Source: Phoronis australis
Lineage: Eukaryota > Phoronida > Phoronidae
NCBI GenBank assembly: GCA_002633005.1
Contig: NMRA01000025.1
Location: 941,338-995,716 of the forward strand
Reading direction: 5' to 3'
DNA: 54,379 nt
Numbering within the stretch: position 1 is the stretch's first letter; every line of letters begins with the position of its first letter. The translations under genes were made by a program, and so were the position numbers. Positions 34,031-47,000 of the stretch are shown here, one piece after another. Below the pieces are notes generated by a model. That model had not been told where the DNA came from. It did no database searches and was given only the letters and a program-made list of their open reading frames with translations.

Positions 34031-35364
34031 TTTACGCAGGGCTTTAAATAAATAAGCATGTGAAAATTTATTACCTGTCCATGGACCTGCTCTATTCTAA
34101 TCCTTCTCAAGTCCTCGGGAGTATGCACTGATTACAACCATTTTCATAGCACACCGATAAATCGAAACATTTAAATATTTATTCATTTATCTATTGTAAT
34201 ATTCACAATTTGGATAGCCTCTTCAATGTCAGGACTGCTTTCCCAGAAGGCCCTCAACAACAGAATCTAATACAGTACAATATAATGTAATAAAGTTGTC
34301 AAAAACAATTAAATACAGGGAACAAAGTAACAATGAAAACAAGAATAAAATAATAAATGCATGGCGAAAGATGATTAAATTCGACCACGTGACACGAAAT
34401 TAAATAAAGAGATGATACTAAATAGTGAGAGTATTTACAGTAATGAAAAATGACATAATTAGGACAGGTGCAGATGTAAGAATGGGTAAATAAATTACAT
34501 TTGTTTACACTAATAAAGATTACACAACAGCAGGAAGGGTGAGGTATGGAAACAAATAGTTGAATTAATTAGTCTAGATTACTGTTACTATGTTAAAAGA
34601 CGCCGCTGAAAACGCTAGCATTAAAAAATCTTCACCACCATCACGGGTTCAATAAATAAATTTGACAATCGTGACTCTATTGTAAAAACTATTAGCAAAA
34701 TATTTGGAGACTGTTTCGGGAGCATTACCCTGTACTCGAGAAAGAATCATTTCTTAATCATATACAGGGTGACGTAACTTTTTCACAAAAATACTATAAA
34801 ATATGACTAGCAGAGAACTTACTGGAATCTGGATAATTTCAGAATTCCAAAAATTACAAAGTTCCTCCCACAAAGCGCAGGAGTTAAGGAAAATGTGACT
34901 GTTGACTCTAAGTGCAAAAAATGATCAATGGCGAATACATTTTTCAGACTAGTCTAAGCACTGCTAACTCTTACAGCTTTCGCATGCTCCACTGAGTGAG
35001 TACTTGCTGTACCATTCAACTACCTTGTACTCCTTCCCGTGTTCAAACTGAACACAATTTTACTACAGAAACTCATCAGCTTTGTTAAAAATCCTCCTTA
35101 TCTGCGATGGAGCTGCATAAGCGGCACCTGGTGCCAAAACTAGAAAACTGTTGTTTCTAGCAATTGTGGCAACTTTTCCAACTTTCACACGCTGCAAAAC
35201 AAACTTGTGCTTCCTGAAATATGCAAAATCGTTAATAATTCCATATGAAACTGTAAACTACGCAGTGTTCAGTTCAATCTTCACGTCTTCAAATTAAAAG
35301 TAGCGCAGAAACGGGGGGAATGCAGAAATGGCGTTACGCGAAATCACTACTTTTTACACAATTT

Positions 35365-35640
35365 CATGTTTAGGCTCTAATACATGAAAGCAACTTTAGA
35401 ATCAATACAGAGTACAGTTATTTGAATGTTACCCTATGAAAACAACTCACATGTCTAATTTAGAACCGCTCTGTTACTCTTTCGCAGTTAATGGTCTCTA
35501 AGTTACGGCGTGACGTCAAAGTCTATGATGCCATAGTCTTTGATATCATCACAATTTATTCACGTGTTTCCTACGACGTCATTTTGACAGTTTAACATTT
35601 TGACCTTCTCAATCTGAACCAAAATACCAACATACGAAAA
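35365..35640 (-). promoter_or_regulatory. CRE-bearing promoter-like module, copy 2
   Basis: TGACGTCA lies at 35511-35518, and the conserved minus-strand donor context ACATGTGAGTTGTTTT at about 35445. The IRF-like element has decayed (GAAAGAGTAAC). Flanking similarity to the other copies covers about 250 bp. Confidence 0.4.
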
Positions 35641-36239
35641 TATTAGGTAACTGCGTTTCTCCAATCTGTACATGTAGATTCAGTACAGACACGTCATCAC
35701 TAACGACCTGAATGTATTCTTGCTTAAGGATATGCCTGACTTCATTCACCAGAGCTTTCATAATGCATCGTTAATGCTAAATGCATTTATACCGATACCG
35801 ATATATTTGATGGTCTGCAAGTTCAGACGCTGGTGCATAATGTCACCGTGAAACACGTGGATTAGTAAAGCGAACATAACAACACCTCTAGATCAGACCT
35901 ATTGATTGTAAGAGAGATGATTGCTTTTCAACTCTATAAGTATAGTTCAAAAACCAAATGAGCTTAGATAATGCATAACAAGTGTCAAAAGTAACTTCCA
36001 GCGCGGACAGAGGTAAATATATGCAATCAATTAGACGCTGACATTCGGCTGACTATAAAAAATTATTAGTAAGAATTAAAACTGGGGAAACCTGAGGCTT
36101 TGACATAACAAGATTACACTAACGCTGTGGACCCCTACACAAGCTACAACCTATCTACTTTATCTGTTTTGGTATTTCAATCTTTATTTAACACGACTTG
36201 ATTAAACTAAAAGTGTATTTTATTGCTCATGGATCTTTA

Positions 36240-36500
36240 TTTTTAAAAAGTACAAACAAAACTAGAAAGCAACTATGGAACCAATACAGGAAACAATTAT
36301 TTCGAATGTAACTGAATAAAAACAACTCACATGTCCAACTTTGACCCGCTCTGTTCCTCTTTCGCAGAGGTAATGGTCTCTAAGTTACTGCGTGACGTCA
36401 AAGTCTATGATGTCATTACAACAATTTATTCGCTTGTTTAGCATGAAGACACTTGATTTTGAAGTTTTTAACCCTCTCAATCTGAATCGAAAAAGAAACG
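36240..36500 (-). promoter_or_regulatory. CRE-bearing promoter-like module, copy 3
   Basis: TGACGTCA lies at 36393-36400, a minus-strand GAAAGAGGAAC element at about 36353-36363, and the minus-strand donor ACATGTGAGTTG at about 36325. It is the closest relative of copy 2. Confidence 0.4.
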
Positions 36501-37225
36501 TATGCATATTTTGTGAAAAAGTAAGTGCATTTCTATTTCTATTTGTAGATCCGAAGTAGATACTAACTTTACCACTAAACATACGAATTATTTCAATTAA
36601 GGATATGTCAAAACTTATTAACAAAATGACCGTTTTTTAATAGTCTACATAATTATGTCGTACAGTGAAAAGGCAACTACAAACTTGAACCAGCTCTGGT
36701 TTATGCTCCATCTGGTCACCGGCATACAATTGCAAACGATAACGCAAGATCATTCTCTTCAGAAGCCAGAATTTCAGGTTTGGTTTCAGGGCCGTGACGT
36801 CGTAGGCCTACACCTTAGGCCTAAAAATGATCCGGCTTCGAACGGGGCCACCGCCGGTAATATAGGCTACCGGAGTAACGAACAGTCGTTCAGTCAAGCT
36901 TGACGAAAGTCGTTATTAGTATGAAAAGGAGCTTTACAAAGGTTCCTAATACAATACCGACGTACTCCAATAGATTCAGATTATTCATCGAGTCAACTTG
37001 TCGATGGACATAGTTGGATATCTTATTAGGCCTACCGTCGCCGGCTGCTGCATTGTACCGTAGAGAGTCCAGAGGTGTCAATGCAGAAGTCACAGTCTTA
37101 TAAGTAGAACAGTCTCGGCTCTCTCATCATCTTACAAAGTTAGGGCAGCCTGCTAGGCCGCTCTAATGTGGCCCAGCCAAAGCGAAATAAGGAACCTCGT
37201 TGCGTAGCCGCCATACACGTTCTGC

Positions 37226-37298
37226 CGTGCGTAACTATGAACGTGCGTAACTGTGAACGTGCGTAACGGAACGTGCGTAACTGTGAACGTGCGTAAGC
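37226..37298 (+). repeat. Short minisatellite in a CpG-rich stretch
   Basis: Four to five units of gaacgtgcgtaactgt (one truncated) lie in a CpG-richer interval, about 36780-37650, that stands out from its AT-rich surroundings. A promoter of an unseen gene is possible, but no exon is supported. Confidence 0.75.
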
Positions 37299-37744
37299 GA
37301 CTATCTCCGAGAACTTTACAGGGCTTGCGAAGTCTACGAAATTGATCGCGCATGCACAGCACGGGACGCACAAGCACGCACGCGGCCGGGCACGCCTTTG
37401 GACTCAAACATTCTGAGTAAATAAAACAGCATTTTCACGAAAGACGTCGCTCTAGGCGGCTGGCTTAGCCTACTATACGTAGTAAATGGGGTAAACAGTT
37501 GCGTTTTTATTTTCTATATTACACAGTTTCCCAAAAGACATGGCTCTAGTCGGCCAGTGTTGGCTTACGTAGTAAATGCCTCTAACGGTTACAGCAAACC
37601 TCGGTTACGTCTTCGACAGGTTCGCTGTAACGACGCTCGATTGTACATGAATGACGCGAATTTCGAATTGCCCAGTTTTCGAATTCCCACGTCATTGCTT
37701 TTGGCCCAAAAGTGACGTTGTACTTCGTTTAGTCCCGAGACATG

Positions 37745-38140
37745 TTCGACAGTGATGGTTGTAGGAATTAAGGCCCAGGTGTAACTAAGGTGGTTTCAAA
37801 TCACTCTCACTCCCAGTAGTACTTCTGGCGGATCGGCCGAGCAATCTCAATTTTCGAAAGAAAACAGTCCTCTTAACATCTAAAAACGACATGCCGGAGG
37901 CGCTTTTTTGGTTGTGTTCCGGAAGGGGTGGGGTCCTCCTTTGTAATAATCGCCAGAACTAAAGCAACTATGAACACACCTTCCGTGACAGAAACCAATT
38001 TTGATTTAGCCAATTACGATTAAGAAATGGTCTCAAGCTGTCCTTACCTAAATAGGTGTGACTTCGCTGTGTCAGGCATTCATTCAAAATTACACATCTT
38101 TGTATCTTAATTAGACTTTTGGTGCCCTTTGATATAATAA
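37745..38140 (+). repeat. Dispersed repeat, copy B
   Basis: Direct-orientation relative of 27000-27350 (tgatggttgtaggaattaag; cattcattcaaaattacaca; ttttggtgccctttgatata). Copies A and B bracket the region that holds the degenerate modules, but their divergence suggests two independent old insertions as readily as a duplication border. Confidence 0.6.
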
Positions 38141-39334
38141 CATTCAGTAAAAATTCAAATTATAAAAAATGTAATGCGACTTCAAATTCCCATGAGAAAT
38201 TTGCAGATAAAGGTTTTCCGACAGATAGAAAGTGAGCAAGGTTTATAATGTACTGCTGATACTTCACTACATTGGAGGCAGTTTAGGATTTTGCATAGAA
38301 ATCTAGAAATAAACGCATTTCTTCAAAAGCAAAAATACGTGATACTCATACATGTATAGGACACCGTAAACCAGAGACATGGGAACACATTTTAACAATT
38401 ATGCTACTACTAAACAAAGTGGCTTCTGGAAAATTTTCACAAAGAGACAATGGTATTAAATATGGAACACCTGTTGCATAGTTGGCAACATTCGAGAATA
38501 AAAAAAAAAACGGGACAACTGGATTTAAAAACAGGACATGCGGATAAAAAGCGGGACATCTGGGTCAATGCCAAAACGCAAAGGTGAAATGTTCGCGGCA
38601 TAGCGGGAACAATCAAAAAGCGGGACAATCCGCCAAGAGCGGAACAACTGGCAAGTACAATGTACACTGTATGTAACAAAATATTGGATTGGTGTACCTC
38701 TACAGCTGGAGTATCACTTCTAACCATGATTTTTCTCAAATAGTTTGCCTAAATTCCAGGCAGAGTTGCACACCATTTTTTAATTTTTCTCAGCTATCAA
38801 TCTAGTCCATTGTTAAGCGTTCGAAGCCTTTTGTCTGGCATCATGACAATTATATACAATGACAAACACGTTAAAGGTGAACACATCAGTCCCCACTGAA
38901 ATACAGGTCAAATAAACGAAATCGAAGTTTTTTACAGTACTTTAATTCTTGGGAGGACTATTACCCACACTTAACTTTTCATTAATAATTCAAATTCAGA
39001 AGTAAAACAGTTAAAATCACTTCAGTGTATGATATTGCAATGTATTTCAGTCAGTTTTTTATTGCTGTAAGGTCATCATCAATACATTATTGCTCTTCTC
39101 CACGCAACGGGAACTTGGAGCAGGTCTCATAATCAGAAATGATGACGCCAGCCGTTCCTCTACACGGTGCCACGCAATGGGCAGAGTTTCTAAAGTTTGC
39201 ATCTGGGCAGTAACGCACATGGGTACTAGATTTCAGGACCAGTTTTGTGCCGTTATTTATTGGAGAAATCTGGTTCTCAAAATGCGGGACCCAGTAAGTG
39301 ACTAATACCCACTTCTTTACTAATACATCTGTGG

Positions 39335-39764
39335 CCGGTTGCATGAAACAGTCCAAAATAGGGACTCCACTGAGTTCCCAAAATCTACTGCGTAATTGTG
39401 AACTTGTGAAAACACCAATTGTCCTTTCTTATGCTGTTTCGAGTTTCATTACCAAGTCAATTTTTGGTTTTGTTTCAAAAATTTAGAGTGAACTCTCAGT
39501 GAATTCTCAATAGAGCCGAAAATAAATAGGGGTCTTTTCATGCAACGCCCCTAACTTAAGGACTAAGTCGCTATTTATTTTCATCGAAGTCAGGGCTCAA
39601 TTTTTAGTTATGTTATTAGAAAATTTCATTAGTCAAAGAGGAGCTCATAATGAAGATGAAATTATAGAAAATGACAACATCTGCGAGTAAAGTAAGACAC
39701 AAACAGGCAAAAGACTAAGGGGACTTATTTGAGTCCCTATTTGGGACTGTTTCACGCAACCAGG
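39335..39764. mobile_element. MITE with about 33-bp imperfect inverted repeats
   Basis: CCGGTTGCATGAAACAGTCC then AAAATAGGGACTC at 39335-39367 is mirrored by GAGTCCCTATTTGGGACTGT then TTCACGCAACCAGG at 39731-39764, with about four differences and a one-base length difference. The 430-bp element has no coding capacity and lies between the CRE modules and ATG101. A target duplication is not visible. Confidence 0.65.
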
Positions 39765-40544
39765 CATTGGAGATAGAAGGACATGCACTGAAGCCACAAT
39801 GTTATCAAATTCTCGCCCTTACTCAATTCTGTACGTCCACATTGGTGTTTAGGTCTTAACTGCTGTTAACTTTATCCCCACACAAATTTGTGAACAGAAA
39901 ACTGGAACAAGTCACAAGCAACAGGAATAAATGCATAAAAACTGGAGAATTCTACATCTTCTTCTTCCCTCTATTTTCAGTTACAATGTCCCAGTTAAGA
40001 ATTATGCCTACATTCATAAATATGGCAATAATTTTAGGGCTCAAAGAAAAGACAAGTCAGGGAAACTTAAAACAAATGTTAATAAACAATGGTGCAAAGC
40101 TAAAGTCAAAGTTAAAGAACAATCACAAAGGCAGCTGTGGTTTCACTTCTCTGACAGTTCTGTGACCTCTGACCTCCAAAATGCAGAGTAAATAATTGTA
40201 TTCAAACATCTCCTGTTTTCAGTCAGAGCCAAAGTGGTTTTATGAACTCACTACTAACCTTTCCTCTTATGAGACACCCCAACCCCAGGATGAATTAAGA
40301 AGACAGCGGATGATTGTGTTGACATGTACTTTCTTGGCACCTTGTTAAAGTGATATTGAGCACTATGTTGGTAAAAAGACTATTGTCTAGGATATTTTAT
40401 CTCGCACAACAACGACTGTCGAATGTTTTGAAATGCATCACAAAAACTAGAGTAGTGAAATAACACACTGAACCTCCACATCTTGTTTTCTATGGGTCAT
40501 ACTGTTATACTGACCGAGGTCAGAATGGAGGTCATAGTAAGTAT

Positions 40545-40550
40545 TTTATT
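40545..40550 (-). terminator. Candidate polyadenylation signal of ATG101
   Basis: AATAAA on the minus strand lies 479 bp past the ATG101 stop codon (41029-41031). It gives a 3' UTR of plausible length but is unconfirmed. Confidence 0.35.
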
Positions 40551-41028
40551 TGTGGCTTAATAAACCACTTCAATCATTCTTATCTCATCTTAATTTGGAG
40601 TTTGTTGATTTTGATCCTTTGATGTTGAATTCAATACAAATTTAAGTTATTTTTATCAAACCATGTTTTTCAAAATCTCATGAAATATCCCGTAATTCTA
40701 CCTTCACTTTTCAGAAAAATCAAATATCTCTTTAGTGTCAATTCCTGACAACATGGGTTTCCAAATCCATTGTCTTTTGTCCAGCAAAACGATTAGCACA
40801 CCAGTTATTTCAGTCAGTATTTTACAATACCATAAAGTCATCGCTAATATGATAATGATCTGCTCCACAAAAAGGAACACAATGTTCAAGATATTGATGC
40901 TTGATACTACTAGCGGTCCGTGTACAAATCTACTGACAAAGTACACGGACCAACACACTCAGGTACAATACTCAGAGTTGATAAGTTGCAGCTCGCCAAG
41001 AGTTCTATCGACATTCAAAGTATGAGTC

Positions 41029-44000
41029 TCATGAGAAGGACAGCGTGTCCTTTAGAAATTTCCTCATTGTAGATCCCATGGATGCCGAAGATGGGCCTGT
41101 TGTTTGGTAGCTAATCTGAAACATAATGGGGAAAACCAAGTGCATAATTAGTCACTTTCCAAATAGATTATCTTTTTGTGAAAGGTTTTTACCTGAGGTC
41201 ACGACTTTTTTTTAATTTTTAATTTTTTAACGAAGAAGCTTGTTTCATCAACTAACAAGGAGCAGCAGATAAATTCAAATATCAGAAACATCAAGCAGTT
41301 CTGGGCCCTGTAGCCTGATCACTGCAAAAATGACCACACTGTATGGAAACCTTCTGGCATCAATTTTCAACAAGTGAAAAATCCAGGATGCAATGCTCAC
41401 GAACTTCACGCAAGAATTTTTGAAAATGGGGCTTAGGCTTTTCAACTGCTGCCTACAATGATGCTTTGCCAGGTAAAGCAGATGTATTACTTAAATTAAC
41501 AGCTTCCAGTCCACAGGTTGGGTCTCCAAACAAGGCAGTAAACATGTTCTACTTTTAGTAGAATAAAGAATACGAGAACGGCAGATTTTTTACAATGTAT
41601 TTCAACAGGATAACAGAGCTTGACAACACATGTAAGGAGAAAAAACCTTCACTCTCACATTCACGCTTCCCAGCTCTGCTTGCACTTAAATTTTCAGTGA
41701 ATCTATAAGGGTATCAAATGTCAGGGGGTGATTTTTTTAGTTTTATACTCTTCCATATCTTAGCAATATCAATTATAAACAATCTAAGTACAGGGCTACA
41801 GATGGCCTAGGAACAAGTATACATAGAATATTTAATAGTATTACTTGCCACAAGACATCTCTTCATGCTTGTTTTAATTATATTTCACTGGTTGACAACA
41901 GGTTCCTTTTTGTTACTTTGTTTATAACCGCGCAATAGAGATGCGCAATTGCGTAAACACCATTTGTAACTGGCTTAAAATGAGTAACACAAAATGACAA
42001 ATGGAACCTTGATTTACACAAACCTTATGAAGATATGGTTGAACATCTGCCACAGAGGTGTCAAAAATGAGGTCAAGGTCACACTGATTAGGCATCTTGG
42101 GTATGTAGTTATATCTATTCATGGCCTCAGCAATGAACAGAAGCTTCTCACCGACAAGTTCACCGACTTTCTCACGCATCAATTGCCTCTCTACAATAAA
42201 AACAAGCTGAAGTCACTGGACAGAGTACCACAATTATTGAAAGGCACAATTACAGTGTCAGAGATAATTAATTTATATCACAAGTTTTGAGACGTCTGTA
42301 AAATAACAGTGTCGGGACACTGAAGATAACCATTTTCGTGAGCAAAATGTGCCAGAGCTGGGAAAAAATAGACTGCAAAGAGAATTGAGACGAATCTTTA
42401 ATACAAGGTAAGAATGACTTTTTGTTTGGATGAGTTATTTGCTTCGGATGTGCAACCAACTGAAGAAGGATCCTCACTGGGTTTTGACATTACAAAAATA
42501 CTTTGCGGATAATAACCATCCATAGAAAAGCTCACTACGTCAACAGATTTGATACTGCTTACAATCAGCTTGTTCGAAACAGAAAACCAGTTTGACGTTA
42601 AAGAAAATGACAAAACTGAGCCAGAGTGCTGAAAACAAATTTGCTGCATGTAAATTACAAGCCATACCAACAGGTACTAATAACACATCAGCATAAATAG
42701 TGATGACCTCTAAGGAAAGGAGCTTTCTAAAATTTTATTATTGAAATTCTATGGTAATGCATTCAAGTGACAGCAGTACACCTGGCAAATCATATTTTAC
42801 TTTCAGCAAATCTAGTATAAGCAACACAAACCTGGAGATTATATAAATGTCACGAAATTGCCATTAAAGGTACAACCCAACCACCAACTAGGTGATTAAC
42901 TGACCATGTTCGTTAGCCAGAGAGATTAGGTCCAGCTTTATTGTCCACACTTCCCATGGGATGCACTCATCAACAAAAGGCCATCGGGCACGCTTCTTCT
43001 GATAGAACTCCAGTGATATCTGCATGATAATGGTATTTATGGCACTCAACATCATAATGGTATTCATGGCACTCAAAATTATAATGGTATTCATGGCACT
43101 CAACATACATGCAGAATAATGGTGTTGATGGTGCTCAACATATATGCACGATCAATGCTGTAGTGGTAAAATTAGACGTAAGTAGGCACCCAAAGCGACC
43201 TTGAGCACTGAACTTAACTCACGGTGCATAGGCGCTACGTTTAAATGCCAAAAGGTGGTTGGCTGCACCTACGAGCGCCTACGCCCCACTACAGCGCTGT
43301 GCATGATAATGGTATTCATGGCGCTCAACATTCATGCATGATAATGGTGTTCATGACGCTAAACATACATGCAGGAATGCCACAGAGACAGTGTAAAGCA
43401 AATACAAAATTATGAATGTGAAGACTTCAAAGTTCTCAAAATGACATATCTTACACAGCTTTGCAGACTTGGCTTTCAAAGCACCATTTCTAGACTTTCT
43501 AATCAAACCAATAATCAAGAATGTTTACAGTGTTGTACAGTTTTTAAATGTGTGGCTTCCCTACTTTATGTACATGCGCGCACCCAGGGGGGCTCGGGGG
43601 GGCTCAAAGGAGCCCCTCATTTGGCAAAGTGGGCCTAAAGGTCCGCTTTAGAGAAACAAAAAGTTTGAGAAAACGAGACAAAAGTCCACTAAAAAGGCGC
43701 GAATGCACAATTCATAGGTCTGAACGTGGTACCCCATTTTTTGTCCCCCGTTTTTTTAAAAGGTTCATATTGTCAAAAATTCTAGCCCCCCCCCTATATT
43801 TTAGGCTGGATGAGCGCATGATATGCATTTCTCACAAGCCAACAGTCTTTAAAATTGAAGAACAACTGCTCAGTATCATTGACAGCTATTAAGAATCCTG
43901 CCTTAAACTTTCATGAGGACATTTTTTGCAAGAGCACTCATTAGAAACGTCAACTACACATCAACACTGACAGTGGCTTACAGAATAAGATTTTTGACTC

Positions 44001-47000
44001 GAGGGTCAATGTGGCACTGTCATTTGACCCATCAAGATCAACTTAATGAGAGTCCACAAACTGTAGATTGGATGACATCTCTAATCTCCTTAAGAATGGG
44101 CGTGACCAACATAACAAACCTGCCCACTACCAGTGTTGTCGCTAGCTCTCAATAAATCACGGAAACCAATGATCTGCCTCTTCAAGATTTTGTCCAGATC
44201 ATCGGATGATACTCGTACCTGCAACAACAATGTTACTTAAAGGTACCAGAAACCCGCATCTTTTGTCAAACAAATTTTAAGTTAGATCACTCACTGTTGT
44301 TTTAAAATCGGTCTTGTATTGTTCCTTTCTTAGAAATGATTGAATTCTAGGCTGAAGAAGAACCAACAGTTCACTAATAGCTTCAGAAACATTCATTTTG
44401 AAAGGAGTCAATGGGAAAATTCCAACTGACGCTGATGAAGACTTTTCTTCGCACTAAAAGAGCATGGTTTATAATGGTTTACAGTTATCGTTTTGTCTTT
44501 TGGTGATCAGCTTTCCAGTTGTTCTCTGGAGCCTTGAGAATTGATAATTATAGTGGCAGTTGGAAGGAGTATGCGTGAAAGTTGCCAACATACAACACTG
44601 CCGGGTATTCGATAAATTCCGCCTTGGTGTCAAAAAGCGAATCTGGCAAAATTTTCTCAAATTCAAACAAAAATAACAGCCAAAAATTTTTTTTCATTTT
44701 CAAACACTCTGCCAAATATGTTCAAAATTATAACGCATGTTTATTGATGATAGTCATACTACATAACAGTTTTTTACTAATTAAGTGGAATTGTTTACCC
44801 TTGCTGAATATTTTGATCAAACAAAATTTGATTGTTCTACCACAGTGTGTTCTAAATTGACAAAAAAATTCAGTAAACCTAAAACTGTCCAGTTGCAGTG
44901 CCTCCAAATGGATGATAGTGAAGAAATAAAGTTATAGGAGCTTGTCTGAGAGACAGCGACCTATAGTCTCTGACACAGCTGATCCACCAGCCCATGCTGT
45001 AAACATCCCTTTTCAACGAGATACCGATCGACTTAAGAGTTCTAATCTTTTGAATTTCCCCAATGTCACGAGGTCAGCCTGACCATTCCTATCCACATTC
45101 CTGTCTCATTAGGGTTGACTTTATTTGCATAGTGAGGGTAATTACTCTTTTTATATCTATAAATAGAAGGCATGAAAGCATGTTGGCTGTACTTTTTATT
45201 TTCTTTGTGGGATAAAAATGATAGAAAGTGTAAAATTTCAACAGAGCAGTAAAAATTAGACAATGAGGGTGTTTGAATTTTCAAAATTGGCAGTGTTAGG
45301 TATTTTGTCAATGAAAACCCAAACCTTGATGCAAAGTAGTTCCCAGCATGGCTTATAACCTAATTATACAGCATTCCTTCCATAATTCACAATAAAAGAT
45401 GAGACTGAAAGAATGTGGATAAAACCAGTAGTGATTGTGCAATCTTCCTTAAAGGGCGTTCAAAACATGCAACACCACTTACATATGTCAGGTCGATGAA
45501 GTCACAATCCACGTCAGTCATGCCGACAGTGCCAACAGAGTAGCTACCTTGTTCTTTGTACTGGAACTACAACACATGTCATTACAACAAACAGGTGGAA
45601 CAAGACAAAAGCATTCAGAGAGAATGACCTTGAACTCCTAGTCATGACGGCTGGGGGAGGAAGTCAATTTTACCAATATAATACGCTCTTGTTGTGGCCG
45701 AGAATGACACGGAATTAACAAAAAGGTGGTCAAGCCATTCTGAATTTCGTTGTTACAAGTCATTTTTGCTATTCACACAATTAGCACTAATGACGGGAAT
45801 GTATTTCGTCTTGAACATCATATTTTGTTTTAGCCAAGTTTTCAATGGAACAAGAGTATAAAGAGAAACCTGAACTTCATTTCTAAAATCTTATTTAATT
45901 GGTCTATTTACAACAACCTCTAGCCTGTTTACTTTAGCATGACATTTCGACTATCTTCAGGTCTCACAGCAATCATAAAAAAATAATTGCAATCGGTCTG
46001 GTACACGTAGTACCAGACATGCACAGGCTGCGCATTTGGGCCCACTGCACTGATCACCTGGAACCATTTTTGTGCTTCATTAATATATAGTTAAAACCGA
46101 GCTGTGGAGCTAGAAATCTGACTCAAGAGTCTAGCAGTATGGCCCAGCAAGACTCAAACCCATGACCTCGAGTAAAGAAACCAGGCACCCAATACACTAG
46201 GTCACACTGCCTTCTTCATAACATTTATACTATGGGTATCTGGTACACTGATGGTGGAAATGTAGACTGTACTTTCCTGGAACACCACAGCGTTTGAAGC
46301 TGATACCTCTCAGTTGTTAGTCAAGCACTCTTGCCATTAGACCACTGCCAAAAGACATCTATTAAGGAGTTGGTGTAAACAGACAAAGAGATTTTAGAAA
46401 TCCTGTTGTACTACATCACCACCTTGAAGTGGTTCTTAAAAGCCATTGTCTCGATTTTATTGAATGTTATGGTGTGCGTTGGCATATTGAACAGTTGTTT
46501 TAAAGAAAACGAGTGTCCTTAATGCTTCTTATCGAACACACTACAAGCCCACGAGTCATGTTTTTAATCAATTTGGAGTGAATCTGAAGAATTTTACTGC
46601 CCCACAGTCAGGGCCGGATTAGGCAATTGCAGGGCCTGTAGCATAAGTTGAAGTGCGGGGCCTGACTCATGGTAATGCAACGATTATCATCAATGGGTAA
46701 TTTCAGGATTAATTCACACAGCACTAATCAGGGACCCCCCACTAATCAGGGACCCCGTGCTAATCAAGGGACCCCCCACTAATCAAGGACTCCCCACTAA
46801 TCAAGGGACCCCGCGCTAATCAGGGACCCCACGCTCGAGACAGTTGATATCAAGAATGCTACTTTTGTCATTTTTCGCAAATTAAAATTTTACAGATTTC
46901 ACTGCATTGTATTTTTAAATACCCAAACCGTAAATTCAAGACTGGTTAGAAAAATCTGTGTAACGAATTCCTGGTGCCTTGGTGAGTCTCCGCGGTTTTT

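Noticed and set aside
27000-38140. Large LTR-type element bounded by the two dispersed repeats
   Set aside because: The two copies are too diverged from each other, no primer-binding site or gag/pol frames lie between them, and the interior is a different repeat mix.
42398-42670. 90-codon minus-strand ORF in ATG101 intron 5
   Set aside because: It lies between two ATG101 exons that join perfectly without it, and I see no good donor at its end.
43560-43800. G/C-run-rich stretch resembling another hAT MITE
   Set aside because: GGGGGGCTC and CCCCCCC runs look suggestive, but I could not match two termini convincingly.
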